64,000 nucleotides of DNA from Runella zeae DSM 19591 (GCF_000423565.1 NZ_AUIF01000011.1:124001-188000), one strand, 5' to 3'; positions 54,158 through 63,796 are shown, counted from the stretch's first letter. Notes: generated by a model from the letters alone, not told the origin. Program-made: numbers and translations.

Positions 54158-54610
54158 ATGAAACGTAACATTACGATAGCGTTTATCTCTTTATCGGTAT
54201 GGATATGCACTGCCTGCGATAAGTGTAAAGACATTGCTTGCTTTACACCTCCCCCTAATTTTGTATTCAAAATAGTAGATAAAAACAACCAAAACATTTC
54301 TTCTTCTTTTTCAGAATTCACCTTGAAGTATTCTAAAAACGGTACTGCAAAAGAAGAAAAACTCTCAAAAGTCACCACCGCAAGCCAACAAGCAGCCTTT
54401 AGAACCGTGAATTTGGGCTGGGAGAGTACCGATGGCATTTTGGCCGATGTAGTGCTGGATGGGAATGTGAGAGGAAAATTGTTTTGTAAAATGGTGGAAA
54501 AAAATGAAGATTGCTGTTCATTTTTTGAGCTAGAAAAATTGACATTTAACGAACAGGCTATTTCGAACCCTAAAGATCAAGAGTATAGTTATCTGCTCTT
54601 GGTTCCATGA
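54158..54610 (+). CDS. Small cysteine-rich lipoprotein, unknown
   Basis: 150 aa. Lipoprotein signal MKRNITIAFISLSVWICTAC (lipobox TAC). The mature part begins DKCKDIACFTPPPNFVFKIVDKN and ends with CCSFFELEKLTF and YSYLLLVP. The CxxxxC opening with FTPPP is common in Bacteroidota lipoproteins. Function unknown. Lies 32 bp after the GTPase gene and 19 bp before the membrane protein. Confidence 0.75.
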   Translation: MKRNITIAFISLSVWICTACDKCKDIACFTPPPNFVFKIVDKNNQNISSSFSEFTLKYSKNGTAKEEKLSKVTTASQQAAFRTVNLGWESTDGILADVVLDGNVRGKLFCKMVEKNEDCCSFFELEKLTFNEQAISNPKDQEYSYLLLVP

Positions 54611-54629
54611 CCGAAAAGCCTCCTATAAA

Positions 54630-55886
54630 ATGGAAGCAACAAAGCACTGGTGGGCAATCTTCATTTTGACAGCAGCTGTTTATATAATATATGCTTATAT
54701 CCAGCCTATTTATACCTATGCTTTGCTAGACCCTCGTTTTGACGCACACCAATACACTAAGATTTACTATTTTTTCAAACACTCCCTCCCCAATTATCAA
54801 GTTTCTTTTCCTTTCAATACCCGTATTTTAGCACCTTGGTTAGCTTCTTTTCTGCCATTTGCGGAGCCTTCCGCCAATTTTATTTGGCTCAATGGCTTCT
54901 TCGTATTGCTAACGGTAGGACTATTAAGTACCATTTGGCAACGCCTCCACATCCGACCTTTTTGGAGAGCAGTAGGTATTTTTTGGATATTATTTCATTG
55001 GAAAGGTATAATCAGAATGTACCTTCCCGACCCAATCAATGTTGACATCGGAGGTTTTTTATGGCTCACTTCTCTTCTGGGAATTGTATGGCTATCTACT
55101 TCGCCAAAACCCGTTCATCACTATTCCCGTTGGGTCATCGCAGCTGGACTTATGTTGGTAGCGATTGTGGGTACGTTGCAAAAAGAGTCATTTATTGCCG
55201 CTTTAGGTATAAGTGCGGTTGTTTTTTTTCTTAATAAAAAAAGACTCAACGACCCCTCTACACTTCTATTTACCTTGATTGCTTTGGGAGTATCTATAGG
55301 TGTTTATTATTGGGTTAGTATGGTTTTTCCGCCCGCTCACCCCGACTGGCGAAACTCCCCCTCAATCAGTATATTGCGGGGTATTAATCGCTATTTTCAG
55401 TCGCCGGAGTTATTCCTCAAACTTCCTATTAGTTGGTTGTTTGCTTTTGGTGGATTGTGGCTAGCCCTTATTACTCCTTTCAACACACAAATCAATGGCA
55501 CTCCATTTTTATTATTTCTACGGCTTGAATTTTGGCTTTGGATGGTTTTGAGCATCGTAGGTGGTGGAGATACCACACGCATTTTGTTTAATGGCATGCC
55601 CTTTATGCTGACCTATTTTTTAATCAGGCTCAATCATCAGCCTTTATGGGTAGGGGGATACATTTGTCTGGCCTCCTTGCCTTTGATGCGACTCTACACC
55701 TTGGAGCCTGATTTGGGGCGCTTTCCCACCCAAATGGCTGACTGGTGTGTCGAATGCTGGGAGTTGAGTAGAAGTTGGGGGTATGGAGCGTATGCGATAG
55801 TGGTATTAGCGGCTTATCACTATCTTCTGAGTCGCAACTTCTCCTTCCCTAGACACAAATCGAACGATATAGACTCCCATCGCTAG
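54630..55886 (+). CDS. Polytopic membrane protein, possibly GT-C-type glycosyltransferase
   Basis: 418 aa with about ten transmembrane segments (e.g. WWAIFILTAAVYIIYAYI, WVIAAGLMLVAIVGTL, LLFTLIALGVSIGVYYW, VGGYICLASLPLM). A conserved-looking periplasmic loop near the N-terminus reads LLDPRFDAHQYTKIYYFF, and NTRILAPWLASFLPF follows; an acidic residue in the first loop is typical of GT-C enzymes, but I cannot identify the family with certainty. The last 27 codons overlap the end of the convergent gene by 81 bp. Confidence 0.7.
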   Translation: MEATKHWWAIFILTAAVYIIYAYIQPIYTYALLDPRFDAHQYTKIYYFFKHSLPNYQVSFPFNTRILAPWLASFLPFAEPSANFIWLNGFFVLLTVGLLSTIWQRLHIRPFWRAVGIFWILFHWKGIIRMYLPDPINVDIGGFLWLTSLLGIVWLSTSPKPVHHYSRWVIAAGLMLVAIVGTLQKESFIAALGISAVVFFLNKKRLNDPSTLLFTLIALGVSIGVYYWVSMVFPPAHPDWRNSPSISILRGINRYFQSPELFLKLPISWLFAFGGLWLALITPFNTQINGTPFLLFLRLEFWLWMVLSIVGGGDTTRILFNGMPFMLTYFLIRLNHQPLWVGGYICLASLPLMRLYTLEPDLGRFPTQMADWCVECWELSRSWGYGAYAIVVLAAYHYLLSRNFSFPRHKSNDIDSHR

Positions 55887-58136
55887 TTTGGTTACATCAA
55901 AAGCCGCTTCGACTCCTGCTTTTAAGGCCGATTGGTGTGCCACTAATTGGCCTGTTAGGGAGTATAAATCAATTTGCCCATCCGTAGGGATTTGTGCGTA
56001 CAAAAAAAGAGAGGTGGGATTTGGATAAGCAATAAATGTCAACGGCTCTCCCGGAATTACCACTTTGGTGGAAGTATTTTTCAAAAATTTAATTCCACCC
56101 GTATTACTCCCAATCAGTAACTCAGGAAGTCCGTCACCGTCCAAATCACCCGCCGCTGGAAACAAACCTACTCCTATTTTTAGAAACTCAGTTTGGTTTG
56201 TGAAAACATTAAAGATGAGGTTGCTATCGCTTTTCAAAGTTACGTTTGGTTCAGTAAAATTTTTATAAACCCTTAACTGTCCCAACAAATCTCCCATGAT
56301 AAGCTCAGGCTTGCGGTCGCCATTCAGGTCTGCCACTACCATGCCTTGAGAACGTTTATCAAAATCCACATCTAAGCCCCCAAAAGCTTCGGTTTGGCGT
56401 TGATATTGCGGAGCTAAGGTTGTGCCGGTATTTCTATGATATTCTACATTTCCAGTATTTTTGGCTATCAAAACATCCAATTTGCCGTCTTGATCAATGT
56501 CGTAGTAAAGAAGGTTTTCTCCGTTGGCAAAATTGTTTGGATTTGGTAATTTGCTCAAACGCGTAGTATCCAGCTGCATTGCTCTTCCGCGCGGGGCATT
56601 GTTTGGTAAAAACCTAATATCCATACCTTTGAAAGTATTGGCCCAAAAACCCAAATCCAGCGTACCATCTCCGTTGAGGTCTGCTATAAAAGGTTTGGTA
56701 TTGACTAAAAACACATTTTCGCTTGTGGCCAAACGACTACTTAAATTCAGATAATCGTCCGTCACAAACTCAAATGTCGCTTGGGCAATACTTCCCACAT
56801 TTCTATAAAAATAAATACCTCCTCGATAGCCATTCGGCATACGTGTTCCTCCATAACCCACCAACAAATCCAAATCGCCATCGCCATCCACATCTGCTAA
56901 TAAAGGAGCGGCATTTTCGCCCAAATCAATCATTTCGGATTGCAAAAAATCAGACTGCTGATATGTAAAACGAGGCTGAAGGTTAGTGACTTCATTACGG
57001 TAAAACCAATTTGATTCACGCAAATTTATGAGCACATTACTTGCCAAATCGGTACTACTTGGAGAAACTACCAAATCTCGGACACCATCACCGTCTAAAT
57101 CTTCCACATAAGCCGACGGAAAAAGCGGGAAATTGATTGGCTTTTGAGCCGGAAAATTTGCTTCGACACTTCCAAAAAGTGCCGCCATTCCGTTTCCTCC
57201 TACATTTTTAAGTTTGGCTACATTATCACATGCAATATGCCCATGTAAAAAATCTTTGCGACCGTCGCCATCTACATCACCCACCCATAAGGTATTACCA
57301 GCATGGTTTAGTTTAGCATTTGAGGTAGGGGCTAAGATTTCACTTAGCGAAAATACATTCGTCTGCGTTATTTCTTGTAGGGGAGCATCTGCGGGTTCGA
57401 GATTAAAAATATATTCGTTACAATTGGAAGTAGCGGCGAAACGGCCCCAATTGGTCGTGACTTTTCGAAACACAAAGAGCTGTGTACTTTTCTGCTCTTT
57501 ACTGAGATTTTGGTGAAGTTCAACGGATGCACCCGTAAAATCAAAAGTGAGAATATCAATATCACCATCATCGTCTATATCAACGATTGCTGGCAAATCC
57601 GTGGACGGAACATACAAATTGATATTTCCCGAAAACCCTTGGGTAAGTAGTGGGTCGGCGATTAATTGCCAATCAAAACCATTAGAAGTAGCTATGTTTT
57701 TAAAAACCCTGATACCCGCCGTGGTACTTGTAAATAAATCTTTGCGACCGTCTTGGTCATAATCTAACAAAAGCATCCAATGAAGCATACTCGGAAATTT
57801 GGCTTCGTATTGGGGCGTATATCTCCATTGAACCTTATCCCCTTGTTTTATGGCCAGAAAAGTAGCGACGTGATGGTTGCTTCTATCAAATATCACCAAA
57901 TCTTCTATCCCATCATTATCAAGGTGCATTTTTGAAAATTGGGCGCTATTTTGGCCTCCTGCCCACGGGTTTATTAGCTCTTTACCGCCTACTTTTACTT
58001 TGACGGAGGCATCCCAACGAAAAGAAAAAGATTGAGCAACCACCTCTACTCTTAGGCCCATAATGCAGCAATGAACTATCCCTACAAAAAGAAGTTTTTT
58101 TAAGTCACCTATTTTTGTTAGTATAATCTGCATCAT
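55806..58136 (-). CDS. FG-GAP/VCBS-repeat protein with T9SS sorting domain
   Basis: 776 aa. Signal region MMQIILTKIGDLKKLLFVGI and following, then at least seven FG-GAP-type repeats with calcium-loop cores: DNDGIEDLVIFD, DYDQDGRKDLF, DIDDDGDIDILTFD, DVDGDGRKDFLHG, DLDGDGVRDLVVS, DVDGDGDLDLLVG, DLNGDGTLDLGFW, DIDQDGKLDVLI, DLDGDGLPELLIG. These build a beta-propeller. The last ~75 residues (FIAYPNPTSLFLYAQIPTDG to EVATQKIVISR) are a type A T9SS sorting domain. Probably a surface protein. Convergent with and overlapping the preceding membrane-protein gene by 81 bp. Confidence 0.9.
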   Translation of the reverse strand: MMQIILTKIGDLKKLLFVGIVHCCIMGLRVEVVAQSFSFRWDASVKVKVGGKELINPWAGGQNSAQFSKMHLDNDGIEDLVIFDRSNHHVATFLAIKQGDKVQWRYTPQYEAKFPSMLHWMLLLDYDQDGRKDLFTSTTAGIRVFKNIATSNGFDWQLIADPLLTQGFSGNINLYVPSTDLPAIVDIDDDGDIDILTFDFTGASVELHQNLSKEQKSTQLFVFRKVTTNWGRFAATSNCNEYIFNLEPADAPLQEITQTNVFSLSEILAPTSNAKLNHAGNTLWVGDVDGDGRKDFLHGHIACDNVAKLKNVGGNGMAALFGSVEANFPAQKPINFPLFPSAYVEDLDGDGVRDLVVSPSSTDLASNVLINLRESNWFYRNEVTNLQPRFTYQQSDFLQSEMIDLGENAAPLLADVDGDGDLDLLVGYGGTRMPNGYRGGIYFYRNVGSIAQATFEFVTDDYLNLSSRLATSENVFLVNTKPFIADLNGDGTLDLGFWANTFKGMDIRFLPNNAPRGRAMQLDTTRLSKLPNPNNFANGENLLYYDIDQDGKLDVLIAKNTGNVEYHRNTGTTLAPQYQRQTEAFGGLDVDFDKRSQGMVVADLNGDRKPELIMGDLLGQLRVYKNFTEPNVTLKSDSNLIFNVFTNQTEFLKIGVGLFPAAGDLDGDGLPELLIGSNTGGIKFLKNTSTKVVIPGEPLTFIAYPNPTSLFLYAQIPTDGQIDLYSLTGQLVAHQSALKAGVEAAFDVTKLAMGVYIVRFVSREGEVATQKIVISR

Positions 58137-58186
58137 GTTTTGTCAATTTTTTTTAGAATAAACCGTTTTAAACCAAAAACGTTTTT

Positions 58187-59269
58187 ATGATTCAAAAAGT
58201 GTTTTTGTATCTCAGCAAATATTGTCTCCTTTACGGTCTTTTTACCTATTCTTTTTCCGTTTTTTCTCAAAAAAAATACCATAATCTTGTCTTGGAAGGG
58301 GGAGGTATCAGAGGGATTGCCTACTGTGGTGCCATTCAAGAACTCGAACAACGAGGGCTCCTCAAAGACATCAGGCGATTGGGGGGAACTTCAGCGGGGG
58401 CGATTCAGGCATCTTTACTAGCGGTAGGCTACTCAGCAGCCGAGCTTACGGATTTGGTAGCCACTATGAAAATACAATCCTTCAACGATGGTCAATACAT
58501 TTTTGTGGGCGGAGCCCAACGCCTCATCGAACGATTTGGATGGTACCGAGGAGATGCTTTCAAAAAGTGGATTGGCGAAAAAATCGAACGCAAAACAGGA
58601 AATGCTAGTCTGACTTTTGGGCAACTTCATGAGCTTACCCATCAGGATAGCTGTTTTAAAGATTTATATGTAACTGTGACTAATCTTACGCAACAAAAAG
58701 CGATGGTGTTGTCTCACGAACATTTCCCCGATTTGGCAATTGCAGATGCCGTAAGAGCGTCCATGTCGATTCCGTTGTATTATTGTGCGGTTTTTATGGA
58801 TAGCACTGGTAAATTTTATGAACGTCCACCTCGTCATATCGCAGCTGACGTACTGGTAGATGGAGGTCTGTTGATGAACTATCCGATTGGTCTTTTTGAT
58901 CAAAATCGTTTTTTAAGTTCTCCCAACCCCTATATTAGTCCCGAATCACCCGTTTTTAATGCCGAAACCATAGGTTTGCGCCTAGAAAGCGCGGAACAAA
59001 TCAAAGCCGATGCTCAAAATTTTGGGCTTGCTCCTTATCCCATTCGTAGTTTTAAGACCTATATGGGAGCTTTTTACAATTTAGTTTCTGAAGCTGCTAA
59101 TCGATACAATTTTCGTCCTGAAGACCTTCAGCGTACCATCTCCATTGATTTCAAAAATGTGGGAGCTAAGGTTAGAAAACTATCAGAAATCGAAAAAAAG
59201 ACGCTAATAGATAGCGGAAAACAATGTGTGGGAGATTTTTGCCAACCTATTTCTTCTTTACAACACTGA
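58187..59269 (+). CDS. Patatin-like phospholipase
   Basis: 360 aa. An N-terminal hydrophobic signal (MIQKVFLYLSKYCLLYGLFT) is followed by the patatin fold: GGGIRGIAYCGAI (oxyanion hole), GTSAGAIQA (GxSxG with the nucleophile Ser) and DGGLLMNYPIG (the Asp of the catalytic dyad). The export signal suggests action outside the cytosol, on lipids of the envelope. Ends 12 bp into the convergent HAD gene. Confidence 0.92.
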   Translation: MIQKVFLYLSKYCLLYGLFTYSFSVFSQKKYHNLVLEGGGIRGIAYCGAIQELEQRGLLKDIRRLGGTSAGAIQASLLAVGYSAAELTDLVATMKIQSFNDGQYIFVGGAQRLIERFGWYRGDAFKKWIGEKIERKTGNASLTFGQLHELTHQDSCFKDLYVTVTNLTQQKAMVLSHEHFPDLAIADAVRASMSIPLYYCAVFMDSTGKFYERPPRHIAADVLVDGGLLMNYPIGLFDQNRFLSSPNPYISPESPVFNAETIGLRLESAEQIKADAQNFGLAPYPIRSFKTYMGAFYNLVSEAANRYNFRPEDLQRTISIDFKNVGAKVRKLSEIEKKTLIDSGKQCVGDFCQPISSLQH

Positions 59270-59956
59270 TTTTAGCTCTTCTAAATGCTGAATGTCGTAA
59301 GTAGGCTTTGTTTTAAAAGCTAGTTTTTTAGGATTATAATAAGCTGCATCCATTCCAAATCGCATAGCACCCATTATATCCGCTTCCCAATTGTCGCCGA
59401 TCATTAAACTCTCTTCTTGACGAGCCTGAGCGGCAGTTAACGCAAACATAAAAATCTGAGCATCTGGTTTTTTAGCTCCCGCCTTTTCGTTGGTTATGAC
59501 ATGCTGAAAATAATGCTGAATCCCTGCACTCTCCATTTTGGATGCCTGAATAGAATCAAAGCCATTGGTGACGATGTGCAATTGATAATTTTTTTCGGCA
59601 CAATAATCCAACAAAGCTACCGCCCCATCCAACAGGTGAGATTTTTGGGGTAACAATCGTAAATACTCTTCTCCCATATCTTTTCCAAAAGCCAGCTGCG
59701 GTATTTTGAGTGCTTCAAAAACAAGCCTAAATCGATGCTCTCTGATGTACCCATGCGCAATACGTCCTTGGTCAAAATCAGCCCATAAACTTGTATTGAT
59801 TTCGATGAAAGTTTTGACAAAATCCCCCAACGAAACCACGCCATGATTAACAAGCTCGAAATTATGATAAATCTCCGTCAAGGACTCAGCCGAATTGCGT
59901 TCAAAATCCCAAAGTGTATGGTCAAGATCAAAAAATAAGTGTTTGTAGTTTGGCAT
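59258..59956 (-). CDS. yjjG: YjjG-type pyrimidine nucleotidase (HAD family)
   Basis: 232 aa from the ATG at 59956; the seven-codon extension to 59977 begins with TTG. HAD motif I FFDLDHTLWDFE, then LHIVTNGFDSIQ (motif II), KAGAKKPDAQIF (motif III Lys) and SLMIGDNWEADIMGA (motif IV). This is the YjjG group, which removes the phosphate from noncanonical pyrimidine nucleotides such as 5-halogenated or damaged dUMP derivatives. Cytosolic. Divergent from the MOSC gene, 35 bp apart. Confidence 0.9.
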   Translation of the reverse strand: MPNYKHLFFDLDHTLWDFERNSAESLTEIYHNFELVNHGVVSLGDFVKTFIEINTSLWADFDQGRIAHGYIREHRFRLVFEALKIPQLAFGKDMGEEYLRLLPQKSHLLDGAVALLDYCAEKNYQLHIVTNGFDSIQASKMESAGIQHYFQHVITNEKAGAKKPDAQIFMFALTAAQARQEESLMIGDNWEADIMGAMRFGMDAAYYNPKKLAFKTKPTYDIQHLEELKSVL

Positions 59957-59991
59957 CGAATAACGAGTTTTGTGCAAATCTACGAACTAGA

Positions 59992-60831
59992 ATGACGTCT
60001 CCTCTTATACTTTCCGAAATCTTCATCTATCCTGTTAAGTCGCTATCAGGGATTCGCCTCTCGGAGGCAGTAGTAGAAGAACGTGGTCTTCGCCATGATC
60101 GCCGGTGGTTGATTATTGATGATAACAACCTTTTTGTGACCCAACGCCAACATCCTCACATGGCTCTGATTGATGTATCTTTAGGTTCAGAAAGTTTATT
60201 TTTACGGCATCGCACTCGTGATTTGGGTGAGTTGGTTGTACCGTTTATACCCCAAACCTTAGACATAGTAAATGTCATCGTTTGGGATGACCAAATGGAG
60301 GCTGTAATAGTGAGCGATAGCGCCAATGAGTGGCTAAGTCAAGCGCTCGGGTTTGGGGTTCGTTTGGTTTATTTGCCAGATACTTCTCCCCGACTGGCTG
60401 ACCGACGTTATTCTCCTCTGGATATCAATGTAAGTTTTGCGGATGGGTATCCTTTTTTGCTGGTTGGACAATCTTCTTTGGATGACTTAAATGTTCGGTT
60501 GCCACAGCCCATTTCTATGTTAAGGTTCAGACCTAATTTGGTATTTGAAGGTGGACTCCCTTATGATGAAGACCAGTGGTATGAGTTTTCGATAGGAGCA
60601 CTTTCTTTTTATGGGGTAAAGCCTTGTGCAAGGTGCGTTCTTACTACAGTAGATCCCGAAAAAGGAGAAATCGCGGGCAAAGAACCGCTTCGTACTTTAT
60701 CTACCTATCGAAAGCATAACCATAAGATTTTCTTTGGTCAAAATGTAATTACCCCTCAAACAGGGGTTATTAGAGTGGGTGATGAGATAATCGTATCAAG
60801 CAGGCAACAACGCCAAACAATGTCTGTTTAA
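59992..60831 (+). CDS. MOSC-domain protein
   Basis: 279 aa from the ATG at 59992 (MTSPLILSEIFIYPVKSLSG); an upstream reading from 59914 is antisense to the HAD gene. N-terminal MOSC beta-barrel (SEIFIYPVKSLSG, GLRHDRRWLIID), then a MOSC domain ending CARCVLTTVDPEKGEIAGKE and PLRTLSTYRK with the conserved Cys. It binds the molybdenum cofactor or transfers sulfur from it; the substrate is unknown (mARC/YcbX-like, without the ferredoxin domain of YcbX). Followed by the 78-bp repeat region. Confidence 0.9.
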   Translation: MTSPLILSEIFIYPVKSLSGIRLSEAVVEERGLRHDRRWLIIDDNNLFVTQRQHPHMALIDVSLGSESLFLRHRTRDLGELVVPFIPQTLDIVNVIVWDDQMEAVIVSDSANEWLSQALGFGVRLVYLPDTSPRLADRRYSPLDINVSFADGYPFLLVGQSSLDDLNVRLPQPISMLRFRPNLVFEGGLPYDEDQWYEFSIGALSFYGVKPCARCVLTTVDPEKGEIAGKEPLRTLSTYRKHNHKIFFGQNVITPQTGVIRVGDEIIVSSRQQRQTMSV

Positions 60832-60873
60832 AATGGTTTAATGTTGTAGGGATTTGTTTTGTTAAACTTTGTT

Positions 60874-61090
60874 GTGGACGGGTCGTGGACGCAACTTGGG
60901 GTGTTTTAGAATTTTCACGGACGGGTCGTGAAGAGAACTTGAGTTGTTTTAAAGTTTCACGGACGAGCCTAAATCAATTTATTTTAACGTTTTCACGGAC
61001 GGGTCGTGAGGAGAATTTGAGATGTTTTAATGTTTCACGGACGAGCCTAAATCAATTTATTTTAACGTTTTCACGGACGGGTCGTCCGTG
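60874..61090. repeat. 78-bp tandem repeat with GGACG boxes
   Basis: Boxes of the form CACGGACGGGTCGTG or its variants start at 60874, 60916, 60958, 60994, 61036 and 61072, with spacings 42, 42, 36, 42, 36, so the unit is 78 bp (2 copies plus partials). The last box is CACGGACG-GGT-CGTCCGTG (61072-61090), an 8-bp perfect hairpin. The block ends 7 bp before the ATG at 61098. Confidence 0.85.
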
Positions 61091-61097
61091 CCACAGA

Positions 61098-62573
61098 ATG
61101 AAAAAAGCGGCAGTTATCGGGGCTGGCATTGCTGGCATTGCTTCAAGTATAAGACTAGCCAATAAAGGCTATGAAGTGCATGTTTTTGAAGCAAATTCGT
61201 ATCCAGGGGGCAAATTATCAAGCTTTGAGTTAAAAGGGTTTCGATTCGACGCTGGACCATCTTTGTTTACCATGCCCCACTTAGTGGATGAATTGTTTTC
61301 TCTTTCAGGAAAAAATCCAGAGAATTATTTCCAATACTCACGGCTAGTCGAAACTTGCCGTTACTTTTGGGATAATGGTAAGCGGCTAACAGCCCATGCC
61401 AATCCGCAAGCTTTTGCCGAAGAGATTGAATCCCAATTAGGCGAACCGGCACAGCGCGTATTGAGTCATCTCCAAGACAGTGCCCTAAAATATGAGATTA
61501 CAGAGAAGTTGTTTTTACATCGTTCACTTCATAAAATCAGCACTTATTTTAATAAAGACGCGCTCAAAGGGTATCTCAATTTACACCGATTAGATGCTTT
61601 TACTACGATGAATAGTGCCAATGAAAAGCGCTTTCAAAGTCCTCAGGTGGTGCAATTGTTTAACAGATACGCTACCTATAATGGCTCCGACCCTTACCAA
61701 ACCCCCGCCACTATGAATATCATTCCACATTTGGAATATAACATTGGGGCTTTTTTTCCAAAAAAAGGGATGGTGGATATTACTAATAGCTTAATCGACC
61801 TTGCGGAGGAATTGGGAGTTAAGTTTCATTTTGGAACAAAAGTAACTAGAATAAACACAGAAGATAACCAAGCAAAATCACTTGTTTTTGAAGGGGGGAC
61901 TGCCGAGTTTTTTGATATAGTGGTAAGTAATATGGATGTAGTCAATACTTTTCGCAAACTCCTTCCCGAGGCTCAGCAGCCCGAAAGAATACTCCGTCAA
62001 CCTAAATCTAGTTCTGCTCTGATTTTTTATTGGGGTATTAGTCATTCTTTTTCAGAATTAGGATTACATAATATTTTCTTTTCGAATGACTACCCAACTG
62101 AGTTTCAACATTTATTTCAACAAAAAACGATTTATTCTGACCCAACAGTTTACATCAATATCACGTCCAAACACAAACCCGACGATGCTCCCGCAGGAAA
62201 AGAAAACTGGTTTGTGATGGTGAATGCTCCCAACAACGAAGGGCAAAATTGGGATGACTTAATCAAGCAAACGCGTCAAAATATCCAGAAGAAATTAGGG
62301 GCTATCCTTCAAAAAGATATATCTAAACTCATAGAGTGTGAAGAAATCTTAGATCCCCGCAGCATTGAAGCCAAAACATCTAGCTCACAAGGTGCCCTTT
62401 ACGGCAACAGTTCTAACAATCGATTTGCGGCTTTTTTAAGGCACGCTAATTTTTCTCGACAGTTCAAAAACCTTTACTTTGTGGGAGGAAGTGTTCACCC
62501 TGGAGGTGGGATTCCATTAGCTATATTATCAGCTAAAATCGCAACAGACCTAATTGAAAATGCAAAACAATAG
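61098..62573 (+). CDS. Phytoene desaturase family protein (CrtI/CrtD-like)
   Basis: 491 aa from the ATG at 61098. The longer reading from 60885 translates the tandem repeat and is rejected. FAD-binding start AAVIGAGIAGIASSIRLANKGYEVHVFEANSYPGGKLSS (GxGxxG, then E), DAGPSLFTMP, YATYNGSDPYQTPATMN, FFPKKGMVDITNSLIDLAEELG, and C-terminal LYFVGGSVHPGGGIPLAILSAK with the second FAD site. It desaturates a C40 carotenoid; the sequence FFSNDYPTEF and overall feel suggest the CrtD branch (1-hydroxycarotenoid 3,4-desaturase) but this was not checked. Neighbouring carotenoid genes are not in the window. Confidence 0.85.
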   Translation: MKKAAVIGAGIAGIASSIRLANKGYEVHVFEANSYPGGKLSSFELKGFRFDAGPSLFTMPHLVDELFSLSGKNPENYFQYSRLVETCRYFWDNGKRLTAHANPQAFAEEIESQLGEPAQRVLSHLQDSALKYEITEKLFLHRSLHKISTYFNKDALKGYLNLHRLDAFTTMNSANEKRFQSPQVVQLFNRYATYNGSDPYQTPATMNIIPHLEYNIGAFFPKKGMVDITNSLIDLAEELGVKFHFGTKVTRINTEDNQAKSLVFEGGTAEFFDIVVSNMDVVNTFRKLLPEAQQPERILRQPKSSSALIFYWGISHSFSELGLHNIFFSNDYPTEFQHLFQQKTIYSDPTVYINITSKHKPDDAPAGKENWFVMVNAPNNEGQNWDDLIKQTRQNIQKKLGAILQKDISKLIECEEILDPRSIEAKTSSSQGALYGNSSNNRFAAFLRHANFSRQFKNLYFVGGSVHPGGGIPLAILSAKIATDLIENAKQ

Positions 62574-62624
62574 TATACCAAACTGCCAACAAAACACTTA
62601 GGCGCGATTTTTGATACAAACAAT

Positions 62625-63689
62625 TTGGTATATTTTTATTCTTTTTTGAAAAACTTTCGCGACATCCCTAGCATTTTATTGCCCCAAACTCTCTGGTTTT
62701 ACTTTAGAGTAAGTACTTTATTATATTTTGGGGGCAGCCTTTCTGCCTTCGCTCAGCAATTACCTCAATATGCTCAGTATGTTCAAAACAATTTTTTGAT
62801 TAATCCTGCCCTTGCTGGCATTGAAAGCTACGCTGATGCTCGCTTGGGATATCGACAACAATGGGCTGGCCTTGCTGACGCACCTCGTACTTTTTACATG
62901 ACGGCTCATTTGCCTATCGGAAATCCTGATTTTGAAATTGAGCCCGCTTCTCCTCGTTTTAGCTTTGGTCGTACTCCTGTCGTCACCTTGCCTGATGCCC
63001 ACGCAGGAGCAGGGCTATCTCTTATTCGGGACCAGACAGGCCCTTGGTCGAGGTTTTCTTTCAGTGCAAGCGCGGCGTATCACTATCCACTCAACGACGA
63101 TTGGCAAATTAGCGGAGGCCTGGCCGCTGGAATCACTCAGCATACGCTTGATTTTGATTATATCAAACTGGCTAATACCCAAGACCCTTTGGTAGCCGTG
63201 GGTAAAATTAGCACCTTACGACCTGATTTACATATCGGTATCTGGGCTTATTCTTCCGATTTTTTTGCAGGCTTTTCAGTACAACAGATTTTGGGGACAA
63301 AATTAAAATTTCAACGTAGCAACTACGATTGGCAAGGTCAACTAGTACCGCACTATTTTATCACTGCGGGATACCGTCTTAGCCTTTTTGAGGATTGGGA
63401 TTTTACACCTTCTGTTTTGTTCAAAAAATCAACCGACGGGCCACTTTCTTGGGACTTAAATTTGAAGTTTAGCTATCTAAATCAATTTTGGTTGGGAACT
63501 TCTTATCGCCAACGAGAGGCTTTTTTGGGGTGGGTAGGAGCGCGTCTGGCCCAAAAGTTCACATTTACTTACACTTACGAATATGGCATTTCGCCTCTTT
63601 CTTCAAGTACTCGTGGCTCTCACGAACTAACCTTAGGTGTCACTTTCGGCAATCGAAATCACTATGCTTCTCCGAGAAGTTTTTGGTAA
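62625..63689 (+). CDS. PorP/SprF-family type IX secretion membrane protein, no ATG start
   Basis: Up to 354 aa. After the signal-like WFYFRVSTLLYFGGSLSAFAQ comes QLPQYAQYVQNNFLINPALAGIESYADARLGYRQQWAGL, the hallmark of PorP/SprF proteins; a barrel of alternating strands follows and ends ELTLGVTFGNRNHY. PorP/SprF proteins anchor surface proteins or work with gliding and T9SS machinery. No ATG lies in frame before the mature part; possible starts are TTG at 62625, 62646 and 62679. So either a TTG start or a mutated start codon; the true N-terminus is uncertain. Confidence 0.82.
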   Translation: MVYFYSFLKNFRDIPSILLPQTLWFYFRVSTLLYFGGSLSAFAQQLPQYAQYVQNNFLINPALAGIESYADARLGYRQQWAGLADAPRTFYMTAHLPIGNPDFEIEPASPRFSFGRTPVVTLPDAHAGAGLSLIRDQTGPWSRFSFSASAAYHYPLNDDWQISGGLAAGITQHTLDFDYIKLANTQDPLVAVGKISTLRPDLHIGIWAYSSDFFAGFSVQQILGTKLKFQRSNYDWQGQLVPHYFITAGYRLSLFEDWDFTPSVLFKKSTDGPLSWDLNLKFSYLNQFWLGTSYRQREAFLGWVGARLAQKFTFTYTYEYGISPLSSSTRGSHELTLGVTFGNRNHYASPRSFW

Positions 63690-63796
63690 AAAACGTTTTG
63701 TTTTTTTATAATAAAACCAATCTCTCACCAACTAAGGAACTCCAAAAAGTGTTGTAGCAGCAGTGGCGTCACCAAACTCTTAATTTTCAAATCATT

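Noticed and set aside
60885-61097. N-terminal extension of the carotenoid desaturase
   Set aside because: The extension is a translation of the 78-bp tandem repeat (FSRTGREENL repeated); the FAD-binding start begins at the ATG at 61098.
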